Positions 17,323-26,881 of a stretch of 64,000 bases of DNA are shown here, piece by piece. This DNA is from Rs1 sp038900335. Its GTDB lineage: Bacteria; Pseudomonadota; Gammaproteobacteria; Pseudomonadales; Balneatricaceae. The notes under the pieces were generated by a model that saw nothing but the letters and a program-made list of their open reading frames with translations, did not search any database and was not told the DNA's origin. Position numbers and translations under genes: made by a program. The stretch covers positions 162,462 through 226,461 of the forward strand of contig JBBMRB010000006.1 in NCBI GenBank assembly GCA_038900335.1. The letters are read 5' to 3'. The number at the start of each line of letters is the position of its first letter. Position 1 is the first letter of the stretch.

Positions 17323-17766
17323 ATGCGAGTTTGTGGGATAGAATTAAAAGGCGCTGAAGCTGTGATCTGTTTATTAGATTATGAACTTGGTACTTTCAAT
17401 GCTGCCGATTGTAGAATGCGGTCGATTACTTTGACGGATGCTGTAGATACTCAGGCAACACGCGCTTTTAATTTTGCTTTTGCTAAATTGGCTGAAGACT
17501 ATAAGATTGAGCGTTTCGTGATTATTGAACGTTTTCAAAAAGGCAAGTTTGCAGGCTCCGCCGCTAGTTTTAAAATGGAGGCAGCATTACAGCTATTAGA
17601 CTTCCCTGTACATGTTTTAAATACAACCGATATCAAAGAGCTAATAAAAAGAAATCCGTTAGATATTAACATTCTTGATTTGGGGTTAAAGAAATTTCAG
17701 CAGCCAGCTTTCAGTGCTGCATATGCTTATTTAAACCAAGAAATTTACGCTACTGAAGAACAGTAA
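17323..17766 (+). CDS. DUF3010 family protein
   Basis: A protein of about 147 residues matching DUF3010. Supporting segments are the N-terminal RVCGIELKGAEAVICLLDY, the IERFQKGKFAGSAASFKMEA region and the LKKFQQPAFSAAYAYL end. The fold looks like a RuvC/RNase H-like strand start (GIELKGAEA), but the catalytic role is unproven. I choose ATG 17323 because AAGG lies 8 bases upstream and homologues start at this point. An in-frame ATG at 17308 has no site. A 9-bp hairpin follows at 17842. Confidence 0.8.
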   Translation: MRVCGIELKGAEAVICLLDYELGTFNAADCRMRSITLTDAVDTQATRAFNFAFAKLAEDYKIERFVIIERFQKGKFAGSAASFKMEAALQLLDFPVHVLNTTDIKELIKRNPLDINILDLGLKKFQQPAFSAAYAYLNQEIYATEEQ

Positions 17767-17841
17767 ATCAACACTTCTATCTGTTGTATCGTTTAATCTT
17801 TACCTAGCTAAAATAAAAGCGATGATCAATATTGCTGACGA

Positions 17842-17865
17842 AGAGAACTTTTAACGAAGTTCTCT
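17842..17865 (+). terminator. hairpin after the DUF3010 gene, possible terminator
   Basis: AGAGAACTT pairs with AAGTTCTCT across a 6-base loop. The T-rich stretch (CTTTTTGTT) begins about 13 bases further on rather than directly after the stem, so termination is plausible but weak. Confidence 0.4.
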
Positions 17866-17998
17866 CTAATTGTCGCACTTTTTGTTACTGTCTATTTTGT
17901 GTTGCAAATGGTGTTATTCGCCTTCCCTTGCTATATTGTTTAGTAAATTCGCCATAGTGCCCACAGCAATTTTATAAAGTTCTTTTTGGATGTTTTTA

Positions 17999-20578
17999 AT
18001 GGAACCAAAGCTTACTCATTTTATATGGAAATACAGTGCCCGCGAGCAAGTTAAAGTACTGCTGTTTACACTAATGATTTTCCCTGTGCTCTACTTTTCA
18101 TTAGAGCTCCCAAAAATTATTATCAATGACGCGATTACTAGCGACATTCAACATATGATTTTCGGTGAAAACTATGACCCCATTGATTATTTATTAATTT
18201 TATGTACGGTTTTATTTGTTACCGTCTTTATTAATGGCGTATTAAAAATGCGCATCAATACCTTTAAAGGGGTGATTGGTGAACGCATGGTTAGGCGTTT
18301 ACGCTACCAGCTGATTTCACAGGTTATCGATTTCCCGCAAGCTCATTTTCAACGCATTTCCCAGGGCGAAATCATCTCGACAATCACCTCCGAGACAGAG
18401 CCGCTGGCTGGTTTTATTGGTGAAAGTGTCGCTCAGCCGCTATTTCAAGGCGGCACCATGATCACAATTTTGATATTCATGTTCATGCAGGACCCTGTGC
18501 TAGGCTTGGTCTCTATTTCTATGATTCCTTTACAGGCTTATATTATTCCCAAGATGCAGAGAAAGCTCAACATCTTAAAAAAGCAACGTGTCAGTGTTGT
18601 CAGAAAACTATCAGGACAAATCGGAGAGAGTGTCGATGGTCAGCGCGAGATAAAATTGCACGGCACACAGCGCTACCACCTAGCTAATTTTTCGCACGCT
18701 CTGGGCAAGCTTTTTAAAATACGTTTTGATATTTTCCAGCAGAAGTATTTGATGAAGTTTATCAACAACTTCCTCAATCAACTGCCACCGATTTTATTTT
18801 ACGCTATTGGTGGTATCTTAGTGATTCAAGGAAACATCACTATAGGTGCGTTAGTAGCCGCCATAGCGGCATATAAAGATTTAGTTTCCCCCTGGAAAGA
18901 GTTACTCGACTACTATCAGCTTTATCAAGACTCTAAAGTGCGATATGAATATATCCAAGAAAATTTCTATCAAGATATCGCCATCAATAGAGTTGAAAAA
19001 ACAGCTGATAATATGCCTGACTTTAGCGGCAACTTACACCTTAAAAATCTTTACATTCGCAATGAGCGCGGAGATTTTATCAGCCAGAATATTAACCTAA
19101 GCATTAAGCCTGGCAGCCACTTAAATATTTTTAGTGACAACGAGACCTTACTCAGAAAGCTGGCCATGAACATTACTAACCTTGAGCCCGTTGCCGCCGG
19201 TGACATATTGCTGGCCTCGCGCAATATCAACGAGCTTGCAACGATAGAGCTAAACAAAAAAATTGCCTATATTGGCCCAGAACCGTTCATGATTGAAGGT
19301 ACTATCTTTCAAAATATCAACTACGGATTACGCCAGCTGCCACCTAAAATAAAATACCCCTTACTCAGTATTGATGAGCTCACTGCGATTAATGAGTCAG
19401 CGGCCTCAGGCAACAGCACCGATAGTATAGATGAGTTGTGGACCGATTTTGCAATGGCTGAAGTCGATGGCTGGAAAGGCTTATCGATTTGGTTGCAAGA
19501 CACTATGTCAGCGATAGGCGCTAGGCGAATGGTATTTGAGTTTGGCCTTAGAGACTACATAGATCCATTGGCAATAGCCCCCGCTATCCACGACAAATTC
19601 TCAATCACTAAAGAAGACTTATTCACCAGTTTACGCGGCGTAGAAGCTAACGAGCTAATAGAGCGCTTTGACATAAACCAGTTCAGCACCCACTTAAGTG
19701 TGATAGAGAATATCAGCTTTGGTTTAATCGACTCTAAAAATGAACAGCAGAGCATTCAAAAAATCAGTCATGACGAGCAGTTTATCCAATTATTGCAGGA
19801 AGTCGGCTTATATGTTGAGCTGCGTGCAATTGGCGAGAAGCTTGCTAATCATTTGATATATGAGCTGGAGCAACTCAACCCAAGCGAAAACCTAAACAAC
19901 AAATATAAGTTTTATGATGTAGATTGCGTGCGCAGAGAATTAGTGGCCTGTATTGGCAAGCCAAAGCACCTACCTAGCTGTGAATTTTTATTGGCGATGG
20001 CCCTAGGGCTTCGTGTCAGCGATCAAGGCCAACAATGGGTAAGTGCAGAATTACAAACAAAAATACTCGCACTTAGAAAACATTTGATGATATCTCCCAT
20101 TAATATTTTATCTGAAAGCTTTGAGCCTTTACGCAAAGGTCGTATGAATCAACGCTTAAGTGTCATGGAAAATTTATTGTGGGGCTTTGAAAGAGCACCT
20201 AAAAATACGATACAGCACAAAAAATTGGTCGATATTGTCGAACAAGCGCTGATTGAAAACGAAGCTGAAGCACTTGTACTGATCGTTATCGCTTTATCGC
20301 AAGTAGGTATTCGCGGTGAGCGACTATCCACTCTCGCGAAGCAAAATATTCAATTAATAAGAGCACTTATTAAGCGCCCTGCTATCCTTATGATGCACAA
20401 TGCACTGCCGGCTAGGAACAACCACGAAGTACAAGAGTTACTTGATGGTATAAAAAAATTGCTGCCTAACACCACGGTGATTGTCTTGTCATCTAAGCCT
20501 AGGGCGACTGCTGAAACAGTAGCCTATTATCAACTCGATGCTAACGGTCTTAAGCAAACAACAGCGCTCATTGAATAA
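17999..20578 (+). CDS. ABC-exporter-like protein with degenerate nucleotide-binding domain
   Basis: An 859-residue protein. Residues 1-310 form a six-helix ABC-exporter membrane domain (FSLELPKIIINDAI; FQRISQGEIIS coupling-helix region). The second half follows an NBD outline, but every ATPase motif is missing. The Walker A position reads IFSDNETLLRKL (no GxxGxGK[ST]). The signature position reads RLSTLAKQN instead of LSGGQ. Walker B reads ILMMHNA instead of ILLDEA. The switch His is Ser (VLSSKP). Between these lie repeated ENI-FG-like segments (FQNINYGL, VIENISFGL, VMENLLWGF), as in a known family of long proteobacterial ABC proteins with inserted repeats. The start is ATG 17999 with GGA 8 bases upstream. 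The role is unknown; ATP hydrolysis looks impossible. Confidence 0.8.
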   Translation: MEPKLTHFIWKYSAREQVKVLLFTLMIFPVLYFSLELPKIIINDAITSDIQHMIFGENYDPIDYLLILCTVLFVTVFINGVLKMRINTFKGVIGERMVRRLRYQLISQVIDFPQAHFQRISQGEIISTITSETEPLAGFIGESVAQPLFQGGTMITILIFMFMQDPVLGLVSISMIPLQAYIIPKMQRKLNILKKQRVSVVRKLSGQIGESVDGQREIKLHGTQRYHLANFSHALGKLFKIRFDIFQQKYLMKFINNFLNQLPPILFYAIGGILVIQGNITIGALVAAIAAYKDLVSPWKELLDYYQLYQDSKVRYEYIQENFYQDIAINRVEKTADNMPDFSGNLHLKNLYIRNERGDFISQNINLSIKPGSHLNIFSDNETLLRKLAMNITNLEPVAAGDILLASRNINELATIELNKKIAYIGPEPFMIEGTIFQNINYGLRQLPPKIKYPLLSIDELTAINESAASGNSTDSIDELWTDFAMAEVDGWKGLSIWLQDTMSAIGARRMVFEFGLRDYIDPLAIAPAIHDKFSITKEDLFTSLRGVEANELIERFDINQFSTHLSVIENISFGLIDSKNEQQSIQKISHDEQFIQLLQEVGLYVELRAIGEKLANHLIYELEQLNPSENLNNKYKFYDVDCVRRELVACIGKPKHLPSCEFLLAMALGLRVSDQGQQWVSAELQTKILALRKHLMISPINILSESFEPLRKGRMNQRLSVMENLLWGFERAPKNTIQHKKLVDIVEQALIENEAEALVLIVIALSQVGIRGERLSTLAKQNIQLIRALIKRPAILMMHNALPARNNHEVQELLDGIKKLLPNTTVIVLSSKPRATAETVAYYQLDANGLKQTTALIE

Positions 20579-20603
20579 GTGAGTATTGGTTAAAACTGAC
20601 TCA

Positions 20604-21041
20604 CTATCTATCGTGCTCAGTGAAAACCATCATCATCGCAGGTGATACCTGTGCATTTTGATAACGATAGGCGTTAACAGGGTAACCGATAACCTTTTCT
20701 ATCGTTTGTTTAATGCCCATAGCTTGCTTAAATTGCGCTTGATTAAAATAAATATAACTAGGAGAGGTTCTTGAGGCTTCAAGTTCTTCTATACTGGACG
20801 CACGATGCATCTTAACGGAATGGCCATGCTCATTAAAATAGAACGTCAGTGCTTTAGCATCGTTGATGCGGCTAGGAAAATAGTAGACGGCTATTTCAAA
20901 GGCACTCTCTGCCTGCTCTGTACTCGTAACTTCAACTGTTTTATTATCTTGCACCCAGCTGATCAAGGTAACCAATAAAATTAACACAATTAAAATAGCA
21001 CTTACAATATAAGCCTTATTACTTTTTGGTACTTGCGTCAC
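20604..21041 (-). CDS. hypothetical single-pass membrane protein
   Basis: A 145-residue protein with a GTG start preceded by AAAGGG. One transmembrane helix (about residues 10-30, AYIVSAILIVLILLVTLISW) anchors a periplasmic domain of about 110 residues. The domain has an alternating pattern (AVYYFPSRINDAKALTFYFNEHGHSV) that suggests a small ferredoxin-like or SPOR-like fold. That fold is a guess from strand/helix alternation only. It converges with the ABC-like gene across 25 bases, and faces away from the pilin operon, which ends 130 bases to the right. Not recognised. Confidence 0.6.
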   Translation of the reverse strand: MTQVPKSNKAYIVSAILIVLILLVTLISWVQDNKTVEVTSTEQAESAFEIAVYYFPSRINDAKALTFYFNEHGHSVKMHRASSIEELEASRTSPSYIYFNQAQFKQAMGIKQTIEKVIGYPVNAYRYQNAQVSPAMMMVFTEHDR

Positions 21042-21171
21042 AAATTGCCCTTTCTCAATTAATGTATATTAAAGTTAACTTTTATCGCTAAATCAACATT
21101 CGCTTTTTCAGTGTGGTTATTCTCTTACCGACCTAAGTGAGAGTAATAAATTTATGTGTATTGCTCTCAGT

Positions 21172-21456
21172 TTACTGAGGTTGCATTATCAGCTCTTTAA
21201 TTTTTTTAACTTTCTTACCTGTGAATTCTATTTCGACAAGCTGCTCAACTTGTAGAACACCAGCATCTAATTGCTCGCCGTAAATCCCTTTCGCAGAAAT
21301 AATAGACTTAGATGTTAATAGATACTGTTCTTGGCCTACATAAATTTCAGTTTTATCTGCGCTTATCTTGTCAATGACGCCTTCAATAGATGCGGCAACT
21401 GTTGCTGAGCTAACAAACACCAATATTAAAGAAAACAACATATTTCCTGTTTTCAT
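21172..21456 (-). CDS. PilY2-like small exported protein
   Basis: A 94-residue protein with an N-terminal signal peptide (cleavage likely after VAA) and a small beta-rich domain starting SIEGVIDKISADKTEI. It is the last gene of the minor-pilin operon, 17 bases after pilY1, which is the position of pilY2 in Pseudomonas aeruginosa. Size, export signal and location fit PilY2, a small pilus-biogenesis factor. Sequence resemblance to it is only modest by eye, so the name is context-based. Confidence 0.65.
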   Translation of the reverse strand: MKTGNMLFSLILVFVSSATVAASIEGVIDKISADKTEIYVGQEQYLLTSKSIISAKGIYGEQLDAGVLQVEQLVEIEFTGKKVKKIKELIMQPQ

Positions 21457-21473
21457 TGTTATTACTCCTAGTA

Positions 21474-24467
21474 TTAATTACTGCGTATTTCTCGCCATTG
21501 CGTTCTGCTGCCAATAAGTTTTTGCTCGCCTCTAAGGCCTACTCGAGTATCACCAAACCCGCAATCGACACCCTTAGTACAGGCCTGATTAGTGTCAATT
21601 AAAACCTCGACATTCGAGTCACCTACATTAAGAAACACTGGCGTATTTAAACTATCAGTACTATAGCTAGATGCATTTATCACCACATCGTTACCGTCTT
21701 TATCTTGAACAGTAACGCCATCGTCATCATCGACAGCTAAATCACCGTTCATATCAACAGCAACATAACTTAAACGTGAACCGGTATAAGCATCTAATTG
21801 CGTTAAAAAGCTGGTTGATGAAGGTAAGCATTTATCAGAATCGTTAGCGATATTTGATACAAAGAATACGCGTCCATCACCTACAACTTCATGTCCATTA
21901 TAATTAGTTCTATAGGCAGCAGAGACGACAACTTGCTCACCTTTTTCTTCATAAACAACGCTATCGTCATATTCACTGAATAACTTATCAGAAGTATATG
22001 TCGGCGTCTTTAGATCAATAAACCAGCCACTTTCTGCAGTATTACTATACCCTTTTGCCGTTGTTAGTCGTATCTCTTCCGTAATGGAATCGGTTCCAGA
22101 ATAAAAAGTCACGTCTCCTTCAAAGGTGATGTTCTGCTCTAATAAATCGGCTCTGCTTAACACTGTGCTAGCTGTTTTTTGATACTCATCTTTAATACCG
22201 TAAAATGTCTGTAAACTGATATTATCAGAGGCAGCATCACTCGCTTCTAGATATTTACCAGTGCCAAATAGCAGCATGACTAGTGAGCGATCCTTTAAAT
22301 AAACAGGCACTATACTTGCCGTAATAGGTTGTGCATTACCTTGATCATCTATCGCTTTAAAAATACTCGCTGTAGACCAATCGTCGTCATTATTTGAGCT
22401 GACATCAAATTTCCACAAGTTGCCAAAGAGATCTCCTGCATATAAATAATCGATTTTATTATCTTTGTTAACATCAATCCCCGATACCTCAGCCAAACCA
22501 TTAACAGAATCAACACCAGCCAGTGTTTTAGTCCCTACATTTGTTGAAAGTTTACGCGCCAATTGGCCTGTCTCTAAATCGATCAATAAAATAACAGCAT
22601 TGCCGGTGGCGCTAATTGAGGTATCACTGCTATCACTTGCGACACTATTATTGTAACCACTAGAGACAACGGCATAGAATTTACCGTCATTGAGTCGCAT
22701 TATTTTAGGCGGTGAAAAAGTATAGCCTAGGTCGGCCTCATCAGTGTCAGTAAACTGCCACATAAAGGTCGATTTTGCACCTACCTCACTATTGGCAAAA
22801 CTGCCTTCTGTAATATCTAACGCGTATAAACCTTGGCCCCCTTTTCCTAAGCCGCCGACCAATACTGTTCGCCATTTACTATCGATAAACACATCTTGAA
22901 TTGTTGGCGTACCATCAACAAAATACTGATGGGTGTAATCTTCATCAGCTAATGTTTTCAGCTTAGGAAGTAATTGCTCAGGTATAAATGCCATTTTCTC
23001 GACACCAGTTGCCGTATCAAAACCGTGCAACATACCATCATTCGCGCCGACATAAATCATGTCGCCTCTATCTTTATACTTTTCAACAAAAGCGGAATAA
23101 GGTTTGGTAAATTCATCATCTTCATAGACATCTTCTTGAGGCGGCTCTAAATAAATTGGTGATGAATTCACAATATCGCCAAGCGGCACGACCCCTGAAC
23201 TACTTGCTCTAGCTCGGTACCCACTAATTTCTCTGCCTTTAATATAGTCAATGATATTAGCATTACCAAGGTAGTCTGTGATTTGGCTGCTGCTAAAAAA
23301 GTTTGACTGAAATGGCACTCCGTCACTGTGCCCCGTATATACAACTCTTTGACTTGTATTACTATTAAAGCTCGCTGTCCACGCTAAATCGTCAGATATT
23401 TGAAATGTGTTTTGATCTATATCCAAGGCGATTAACTCACCGCTCCAATCTTTTGCCGCATACCTTGTTTGGTACAAACGACTGCCACCGATTAACTCAC
23501 TACTGTTTGAAGAGGAAGCGGCCACTGATTGGCTAGTATCAGTAATTTGGGTTAAAGCTTTAGAGAATGAGCTTTTTAAATCTTCGTAATCTGACGCTTC
23601 ATAATAGACTCCGTGACCATAACCATCTTTCTCTGCTGCATCTTTAAGCATCTGTAAGGCAGTTACATTGCTCAATGTAAAACCAACAGTATAGGTGTGC
23701 ATGTTTTGTTTTGAAAACAAGTTGTCATCAAAACTTTTACCTGCCAAATCGAAGATATTGTTGTCAGGGTCTGGGCGCAAATCAGTTTCATAGGCAAGCT
23801 TAGCAATATCATCTAAATAATAGTAAGGACCATAACTATAATATGGGCCTCCATAATAGCCATCATTTGCAACGCGATCATAATTACCACGAACATCAGT
23901 ATAACCAAGATCGTTTTTTAAATTCGGAAAGTAGGAATCATATATCGGTAATCCATCCGTTAAGACGATGGAATAGTTTTTCTGACAGCGCCATTCTATC
24001 GGGCTTTTTCGACCAGCGGTGTTATTGCCATAAATTGATTTACCATCTCGAAAATAACCCACCACTTCATAATAAGCTTCTGCTAGTGGCGTCCAGCCAC
24101 TAGCGTTCAAACTATTAATATCATCTTCGATTGGTAGCGAGCCATTGCTCTGCACAGGAAGCTTACACTCGCTAACGACCCTACCGCCTTGATTGTCATT
24201 GAAGGTGCTTAGACAAAACCTAACATCCTCAGTTTCTTTAATGATATCAATAGCAACACGTTTAGCGACATCTAAGCGCGTCCCTGTGCCGCTTAGATCC
24301 GGACTACTCATACTGCCAGAGCTATCCAGTAAAAACATAACGTTAGGCTCAACAAAGCCAGTGGTTTGCAGCGGGTAATTAGGCAAATTAAGGCCCTCAG
24401 CTATAGCAGTAAAGCCGGTGGCTCCTATCGCAATCGATAAGGCTACATAAAGCTTGTTTTTGTTCAT
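21474..24467 (-). CDS. pilY1: type IV pilus tip adhesin/biogenesis protein PilY1
   Basis: A 997-residue exported protein. After the signal peptide it has a short von Willebrand A-type domain with an intact MIDAS start (DSSGSMS, Asp48). The C-terminal half is the PilY1 beta-propeller (YVGANDGMLHGFD; VGGLGKGGQGLYALD). It contains a calcium-loop motif DVNKDNKID near residue 664, equivalent to the site controlling pilus retraction in P. aeruginosa. A second Asp-rich stretch (VDMNGDLAVDDDDG) lies near the C-terminus. It is expected at the pilus tip, primed by the minor pilins encoded just upstream. It follows pilX by 67 bases. Confidence 0.93.
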   Translation of the reverse strand: MNKNKLYVALSIAIGATGFTAIAEGLNLPNYPLQTTGFVEPNVMFLLDSSGSMSSPDLSGTGTRLDVAKRVAIDIIKETEDVRFCLSTFNDNQGGRVVSECKLPVQSNGSLPIEDDINSLNASGWTPLAEAYYEVVGYFRDGKSIYGNNTAGRKSPIEWRCQKNYSIVLTDGLPIYDSYFPNLKNDLGYTDVRGNYDRVANDGYYGGPYYSYGPYYYLDDIAKLAYETDLRPDPDNNIFDLAGKSFDDNLFSKQNMHTYTVGFTLSNVTALQMLKDAAEKDGYGHGVYYEASDYEDLKSSFSKALTQITDTSQSVAASSSNSSELIGGSRLYQTRYAAKDWSGELIALDIDQNTFQISDDLAWTASFNSNTSQRVVYTGHSDGVPFQSNFFSSSQITDYLGNANIIDYIKGREISGYRARASSSGVVPLGDIVNSSPIYLEPPQEDVYEDDEFTKPYSAFVEKYKDRGDMIYVGANDGMLHGFDTATGVEKMAFIPEQLLPKLKTLADEDYTHQYFVDGTPTIQDVFIDSKWRTVLVGGLGKGGQGLYALDITEGSFANSEVGAKSTFMWQFTDTDEADLGYTFSPPKIMRLNDGKFYAVVSSGYNNSVASDSSDTSISATGNAVILLIDLETGQLARKLSTNVGTKTLAGVDSVNGLAEVSGIDVNKDNKIDYLYAGDLFGNLWKFDVSSNNDDDWSTASIFKAIDDQGNAQPITASIVPVYLKDRSLVMLLFGTGKYLEASDAASDNISLQTFYGIKDEYQKTASTVLSRADLLEQNITFEGDVTFYSGTDSITEEIRLTTAKGYSNTAESGWFIDLKTPTYTSDKLFSEYDDSVVYEEKGEQVVVSAAYRTNYNGHEVVGDGRVFFVSNIANDSDKCLPSSTSFLTQLDAYTGSRLSYVAVDMNGDLAVDDDDGVTVQDKDGNDVVINASSYSTDSLNTPVFLNVGDSNVEVLIDTNQACTKGVDCGFGDTRVGLRGEQKLIGSRTQWREIRSN

Positions 24468-24534
24468 AATCTACCCCTACTATGACTGACCATCCATCTA
24501 ACAATACGCTATTTAGAGAGACTTCATTCGCTGT

Positions 24535-25047
24535 TTAGTTATACTGGTATATCGACTGTAACATCACAGTTGAACGCCCATTACCTTGAACACTCACGGT
24601 AATAGTATACTCACTATCACCCGTTTTTTCATATTTAACTAATGGTGCGTTATTCACCGATGTGTCTTTAAAATTAGTTTGTTTAGTGCATAGCTTTTTT
24701 TCACTTGCCAGAGAACCATTTTGTAAACTAGCGTCATCACACTGCCAATTAGCTGGGTCTAACAGTTCACTATCACTCAAAATACTCCAGCTATTAGCAT
24801 GGGCATCTCGCACTAACAAAGCGAGCGCGTCTACAGTTTCTACTGAGACTTTTTCCTCTGCCGCAGCTAATGCTATTTCAGCGGCTTGAAACGCACGGTT
24901 ACTATCAATGGCATTACCTGAAATACGCTCTTGTAATGTCACTTTTTGAATGGAGCTGATGCCGGCAATAGACATGATTAATAAAAATATTAAGCCTACG
25001 ATTAAAGCCAACCCCGATTGTGATGTTCGTGAGCTAATAGTTATCAT
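24535..25047 (-). CDS. pilX: type IV pilus minor pilin PilX
   Basis: A 170-residue protein beginning with a PilX-type N-terminal segment: a short polar leader and then the hydrophobic helix SGLALIVGLIFLLIMSIAGI, followed by QKVTLQERISGNAIDSNRAFQAAE, which is highly typical of PilX. It overlaps the pilW stop by 4 bases (ATGA), showing translational coupling. In the Pseudomonas system PilX works with FimU, PilV, PilW and PilY1 as a priming complex for pilus assembly. The prepilin Gly+1/Glu+5 pattern is atypical (no Glu at +5), as in other PilX proteins. Confidence 0.88.
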   Translation of the reverse strand: MITISSRTSQSGLALIVGLIFLLIMSIAGISSIQKVTLQERISGNAIDSNRAFQAAEIALAAAEEKVSVETVDALALLVRDAHANSWSILSDSELLDPANWQCDDASLQNGSLASEKKLCTKQTNFKDTSVNNAPLVKYEKTGDSEYTITVSVQGNGRSTVMLQSIYQYN

Positions 25048-25805
25048 TTAATGCGATTCCTTAATGCTATGACAGCTGTGAACTCTTGATACAGTCGTGT
25101 ACTTGGCATCACGACACCATTAATTGTCTGAGCTTGATCAACTACATTTTCAATTTCACTACCGACGACAAACACTATTTTCACCGCTTTTACATCTTGC
25201 CAAGTAGCAACATTAGCAGCAGTTGTTGACAGTTGGACAATCAAATCACTACGGGATAAATACACCTTGTTATTAATGACATTGATCTGGCTATCATCCT
25301 CTAAATCAAGCGCAAAGCTGAATTTAATATCTTGCATTTGCGGCACTAAGACCACCGCATTCGCCACTACCGCTGCTGTTGCCGCACTACCGGTAATACT
25401 ATTCATTTCTAGAGTAGTGCCATTGAGATAATAGCAGTTTCTTTTAGCTATATCGTCAGTTAGGGCGCCACCTGAAGTATTCTTATATACCTCTAAAATG
25501 GCTGTTGCGTTATTAACACTGCAAGCACCACCGGCACCTGTAATTTCTCTAACTGCTAATTTATCATAAGATAAGCGAAAACCTGCCTCTTGAATATCTT
25601 GTCGCATTTTGCGAATGACATATCGCCCTTTATCCTGCACTTCTGATATGGCTTGTTGTAGGCGGTAATTTTGCGAGGTAGAAATAAAGACAGATATCAC
25701 ACCAATAGTCATAAAAAGACCGATAGCGAGCGCGACCATCAGCTCAACTAACGAGAAGCCCTTATTTTGTTGGCGATTAAATTCATGACAATTATGGTCT
25801 ATCAT
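25044..25805 (-). CDS. pilW: type IV pilus minor pilin PilW
   Basis: A 253-residue prepilin-like protein. The cleavage/methylation motif is KG-FSLVELMVALAIGLF, followed by the PilW-type continuation (FISTSQNYRLQQAISEVQDKGRY) and KMRQDIQEAGFR. PilW is the largest of the minor pilins in the priming complex. It overlaps pilV (stop) and pilX (start) by ATGA junctions on both sides. The mature region is beta-rich with a few cysteines (CSVNN, RNCYY), which may form a disulfide. Confidence 0.9.
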   Translation of the reverse strand: MIDHNCHEFNRQQNKGFSLVELMVALAIGLFMTIGVISVFISTSQNYRLQQAISEVQDKGRYVIRKMRQDIQEAGFRLSYDKLAVREITGAGGACSVNNATAILEVYKNTSGGALTDDIAKRNCYYLNGTTLEMNSITGSAATAAVVANAVVLVPQMQDIKFSFALDLEDDSQINVINNKVYLSRSDLIVQLSTTAANVATWQDVKAVKIVFVVGSEIENVVDQAQTINGVVMPSTRLYQEFTAVIALRNRIK

Positions 25806-26308
25806 TTCATTCTACTACTTGCTCTAAATACGAAGCTGTTTTGGTTAGCCCCACAGCCATTAATAACACTCACCGTTTGATCTTGCCAGCAAATAGTAAT
25901 ATCAAAGGTACGTATATCGGTCACACCTGCCATTGTCCCCGAGTCGCTGATAGCAAGCCTACCAGCGGGGAGCTGCTGTACATCACTTAACCATTGATCG
26001 ATATCTTTATGCGCCGCGGTATCACTAGGTGCACTATTGGTTTGATTACCGATAGCAAGGGTATAGTCATCATCTTCAGCTTGTTGGCTATTAACAAATA
26101 AAGTATCGGCAATTTCATTGGCTAAATTTACCGCTTGCAGCTTTTGTAAAGCAGATCTATTTAATTTTATTGATTGTAACTGTAAGGTCGCCATACTGAG
26201 CAAACCAACTGAAATAATTAAGACTGTCACCAGTACTTCAATCAGTGAAAAACCACCTGCTGTTACTAACCGTTGATTTTTATACGATGGCATTGATTTT
26301 GTAATCAT
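25802..26308 (-). CDS. pilV: type IV pilus minor pilin PilV
   Basis: A protein of 168 residues with the prepilin motif GG-FSLIEVLVTVLIISVGLL and the PilV-type continuation MATLQLQSIKLNRSALQKLQA. The start is ATG 26308, which overlaps the fimT stop (ATGA). A TTG two codons upstream is less likely. The C-terminal part includes a cysteine pair (TICWQDQ and INGCGANQ) typical of PilV disulfides. It forms part of the FimU-PilV-PilW-PilX complex that primes pilus assembly. Confidence 0.9.
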   Translation of the reverse strand: MITKSMPSYKNQRLVTAGGFSLIEVLVTVLIISVGLLSMATLQLQSIKLNRSALQKLQAVNLANEIADTLFVNSQQAEDDDYTLAIGNQTNSAPSDTAAHKDIDQWLSDVQQLPAGRLAISDSGTMAGVTDIRTFDITICWQDQTVSVINGCGANQNSFVFRASSRMK

Positions 26309-26847
26309 AAACAAGCAACTTTTGTAATAGTCACAGTCCCAAAAGGAGCTATCGTTATATTCCTGCGCTCTTGATCTGTTGTGCTACAACTACTACTTTG
26401 GGTACTAAAACTGACATTTTGACCAATAGCCGCACTGACTTTACTGTTTAAAAATATATCACCTTGTGCAGTAAAGATAATTGAATCTGGCATAGTGGTA
26501 CTTGCCAGTGAAATACGAGCATTTTGATTCGTCACCGGCCAATACCTAATGACAACGGTATTATTAGAGGCATCTTGCCAAGTAGCTATCCAGCCACTAT
26601 TCCAAGTATTGACATTACTTATATCGCAGACAACGCCGTCGAGGCTAGCGCACAAGGTGACTCGTTTATTACGACTAATAGCTTCGTTTCTACTAAAATA
26701 AATAGAGGATACTAATTGATCGGCAATAGCGCTGCTTTCCATGCGCAACAAGGTGCTGCTAAAGCTAGGCACGCCTACTGTTAGTAGTAACATAGCAATG
26801 GTAATTGCTACCATTAACTCAATTAAAGTAAACCCTTTTTGGTACAT
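26305..26847 (-). CDS. fimT: GspH/FimT-family minor pilin
   Basis: A prepilin of about 180 residues: leader YQKG, then FTLIELMVAITIAMLLLTVGVPSF, and the GspH/FimT continuation (RNEAISRNKRVTLC). Two ATGs lie in tandem (26850 and 26847). The second is better spaced from GGAAG. It probably plays the FimU/FimT role in the minor-pilin complex. I cannot tell FimU from FimT by eye, so the symbol is a family-level name. It overlaps pilV by ATGA and follows the pilE-like gene by 34 bases. Confidence 0.85.
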   Translation of the reverse strand: MYQKGFTLIELMVAITIAMLLLTVGVPSFSSTLLRMESSAIADQLVSSIYFSRNEAISRNKRVTLCASLDGVVCDISNVNTWNSGWIATWQDASNNTVVIRYWPVTNQNARISLASTTMPDSIIFTAQGDIFLNSKVSAAIGQNVSFSTQSSSCSTTDQERRNITIAPFGTVTITKVACL

Positions 26848-26881
26848 CATACTTCCACTATAAAGGCATCAAACTAAATAA

